From Thermoanaerobaculia bacterium (GTDB lineage: Bacteria > Acidobacteriota > Thermoanaerobaculia > Gp7-AA8): a stretch of 6,609 nucleotides of DNA. The translations under genes and the position numbers were made by a program. The notes under the pieces were generated by a model. It saw only the letters and a program-made list of their open reading frames with translations, did no database searches and was not told the DNA's origin. Below, in pieces: positions 6,016 through 6,609 of the stretch; the stretch's first letter is position 1; every line of letters starts with the position of its first letter. The stretch covers positions 1 through 6,609 of the forward strand of contig JAMPYE010000247.1 in NCBI GenBank assembly GCA_023700825.1, read 5' to 3'.

Positions 6016-6609
6016 ATGCGAGTCGGGATCGACTGCAGGAAGATCGCGGACTACGGGATCGGGACGTACATCCGCGGCCTGCTCGGCGGTTTCGCCGCGA
6101 GCGACGTCGACGCGGCGTTCGTCCTTTACGTTCCCTCGAACCAGGGGGATCTCGTGCCGCGGGACCCGCGGTTCGAGATCGTTCACGACGACTCCCCGCA
6201 ATACTCGGTTCGCGAGTTCTTCGCGCTGCAGCGCCAGATCGAGCGCTCGAAGGTCGGGCTCTTTCACGCGCCGCACTACGTGACGCCGATGACGACCGTG
6301 CCGACGGTCGTCACGATCCACGACCTGATCCACATCCTCTACCCCGAGTCGACGCCCAACCTGCTCGCCCCCTACTACGCGACCTGGATGATCGGCCGCT
6401 CCGTGACGCGCAGCCGCCGCGTGCTCACGGTCTCCGACACGGTGAGGCGATCGATCATCGAGCGCTGGCCCGGAACCGCCGAGCGGATCGTGATCACGCC
6501 CAACGGCGTGGACGCGCGCTTCTTCGAGCGGGTCGACGCGGGGCGGACGGTGGAGATCCTCCGCGCGTGCGCCCTCGAGCGCGGCCGCTACTTCCTCTAC
6601 GTCGGCAAC
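6016..6609 (+). CDS. Family GT4 glycosyltransferase, N-terminal part (truncated by window edge)
   Basis: From the ATG at 6016 the frame is open for 198 codons to the right edge. The protein starts at the family's first beta-strand, MRVGIDCRKI (1-10), with a glycine turn DYGIGTYIR (12-20). It has FHAPHYVTP (83-91), TIHDLIH (100-106), VLTVSDTV (136-143), ITPNGV (160-165) and YFLYVGN (192-198), the last being the first strand of the donor-binding domain. The acceptor domain is therefore complete, while the diphosphate-binding basic residues and the EX7E motif lie outside the window. It is a paralogue of the glycosyltransferase at 1887: the segment at 85-110 aligns by eye with residues 86-111 of that protein, including PH, a Pro-Met pair and VHDL/IHDL. 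No signal peptide or membrane helix is seen. It is separated from the other two by the opposing kinase gene, so it likely has its own promoter and may begin another glycosyltransferase operon to the right. Confidence 0.93.
   Translation, partial: MRVGIDCRKIADYGIGTYIRGLLGGFAASDVDAAFVLYVPSNQGDLVPRDPRFEIVHDDSPQYSVREFFALQRQIERSKVGLFHAPHYVTPMTTVPTVVTIHDLIHILYPESTPNLLAPYYATWMIGRSVTRSRRVLTVSDTVRRSIIERWPGTAERIVITPNGVDARFFERVDAGRTVEILRACALERGRYFLYVGN

Noticed and set aside
4548..6017. Minus-strand 489-codon open frame crossing the kinase start
   Set aside because: Out of frame with the kinase, which has every catalytic motif; the product is Arg/Ala/Gly-rich with no domain.
5822..6283. Plus-strand 153-codon frame running from the non-coding region into the third glycosyltransferase
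   Set aside because: Wrong frame relative to the GT4 motifs starting at 6016, and low-complexity His/Arg/Ser content.

Overview
The window is GC-rich (roughly two thirds G+C), with strong G/C preference at third codon positions in every real gene. It reads as bacterial chromosome. A PknB-type Ser/Thr kinase fused through one membrane helix to a long PD40/TolB-like beta-propeller is a gene type that is very abundant in Acidobacteriota (Thermoanaerobaculia/Vicinamibacteria-like genomes), so that phylum is my best guess. This is inference from gene type and composition only.

Layout, left to right. Positions 1-562 hold the N-terminal 187 residues of an unrecognised membrane-anchored protein on the minus strand, running off the left edge. 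A 68-bp divergent gap (563-630) follows. Then come two overlapping plus-strand family GT4 glycosyltransferases, 631-1890 and 1887-2966, joined by an ATGA stop/start overlap. A 20-bp convergent gap with a small hairpin separates them from a minus-strand receptor-like Ser/Thr kinase (2987-5662, GTG start). A 353-bp non-coding stretch (5663-6015) contains a competing inverted-repeat structure and a heptanucleotide tandem repeat. Finally, the first 198 residues of a third GT4 glycosyltransferase begin at 6016 on the plus strand and run off the right edge.

The three GT4 enzymes share the same opening beta-strand motif and the same HDL motif. They look like paralogues in a surface-polysaccharide (O-antigen, capsule or exopolysaccharide) locus, each probably adding a sugar from a nucleotide-sugar donor at the cytosolic face of the membrane. 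Donor, acceptor and linkage cannot be read from the sequence. The kinase lies in the opposite orientation between them and may sense something in the periplasm; any regulatory link to the glycosyltransferases is unproven.

I see no clear undescribed system here. The parts most worth a second look are the non-coding stretch 5663-6015, the unusual N-terminus and hinge of the first glycosyltransferase, the unidentified minus-strand gene at the left edge, and the near-leaderless look of the kinase and third glycosyltransferase starts.
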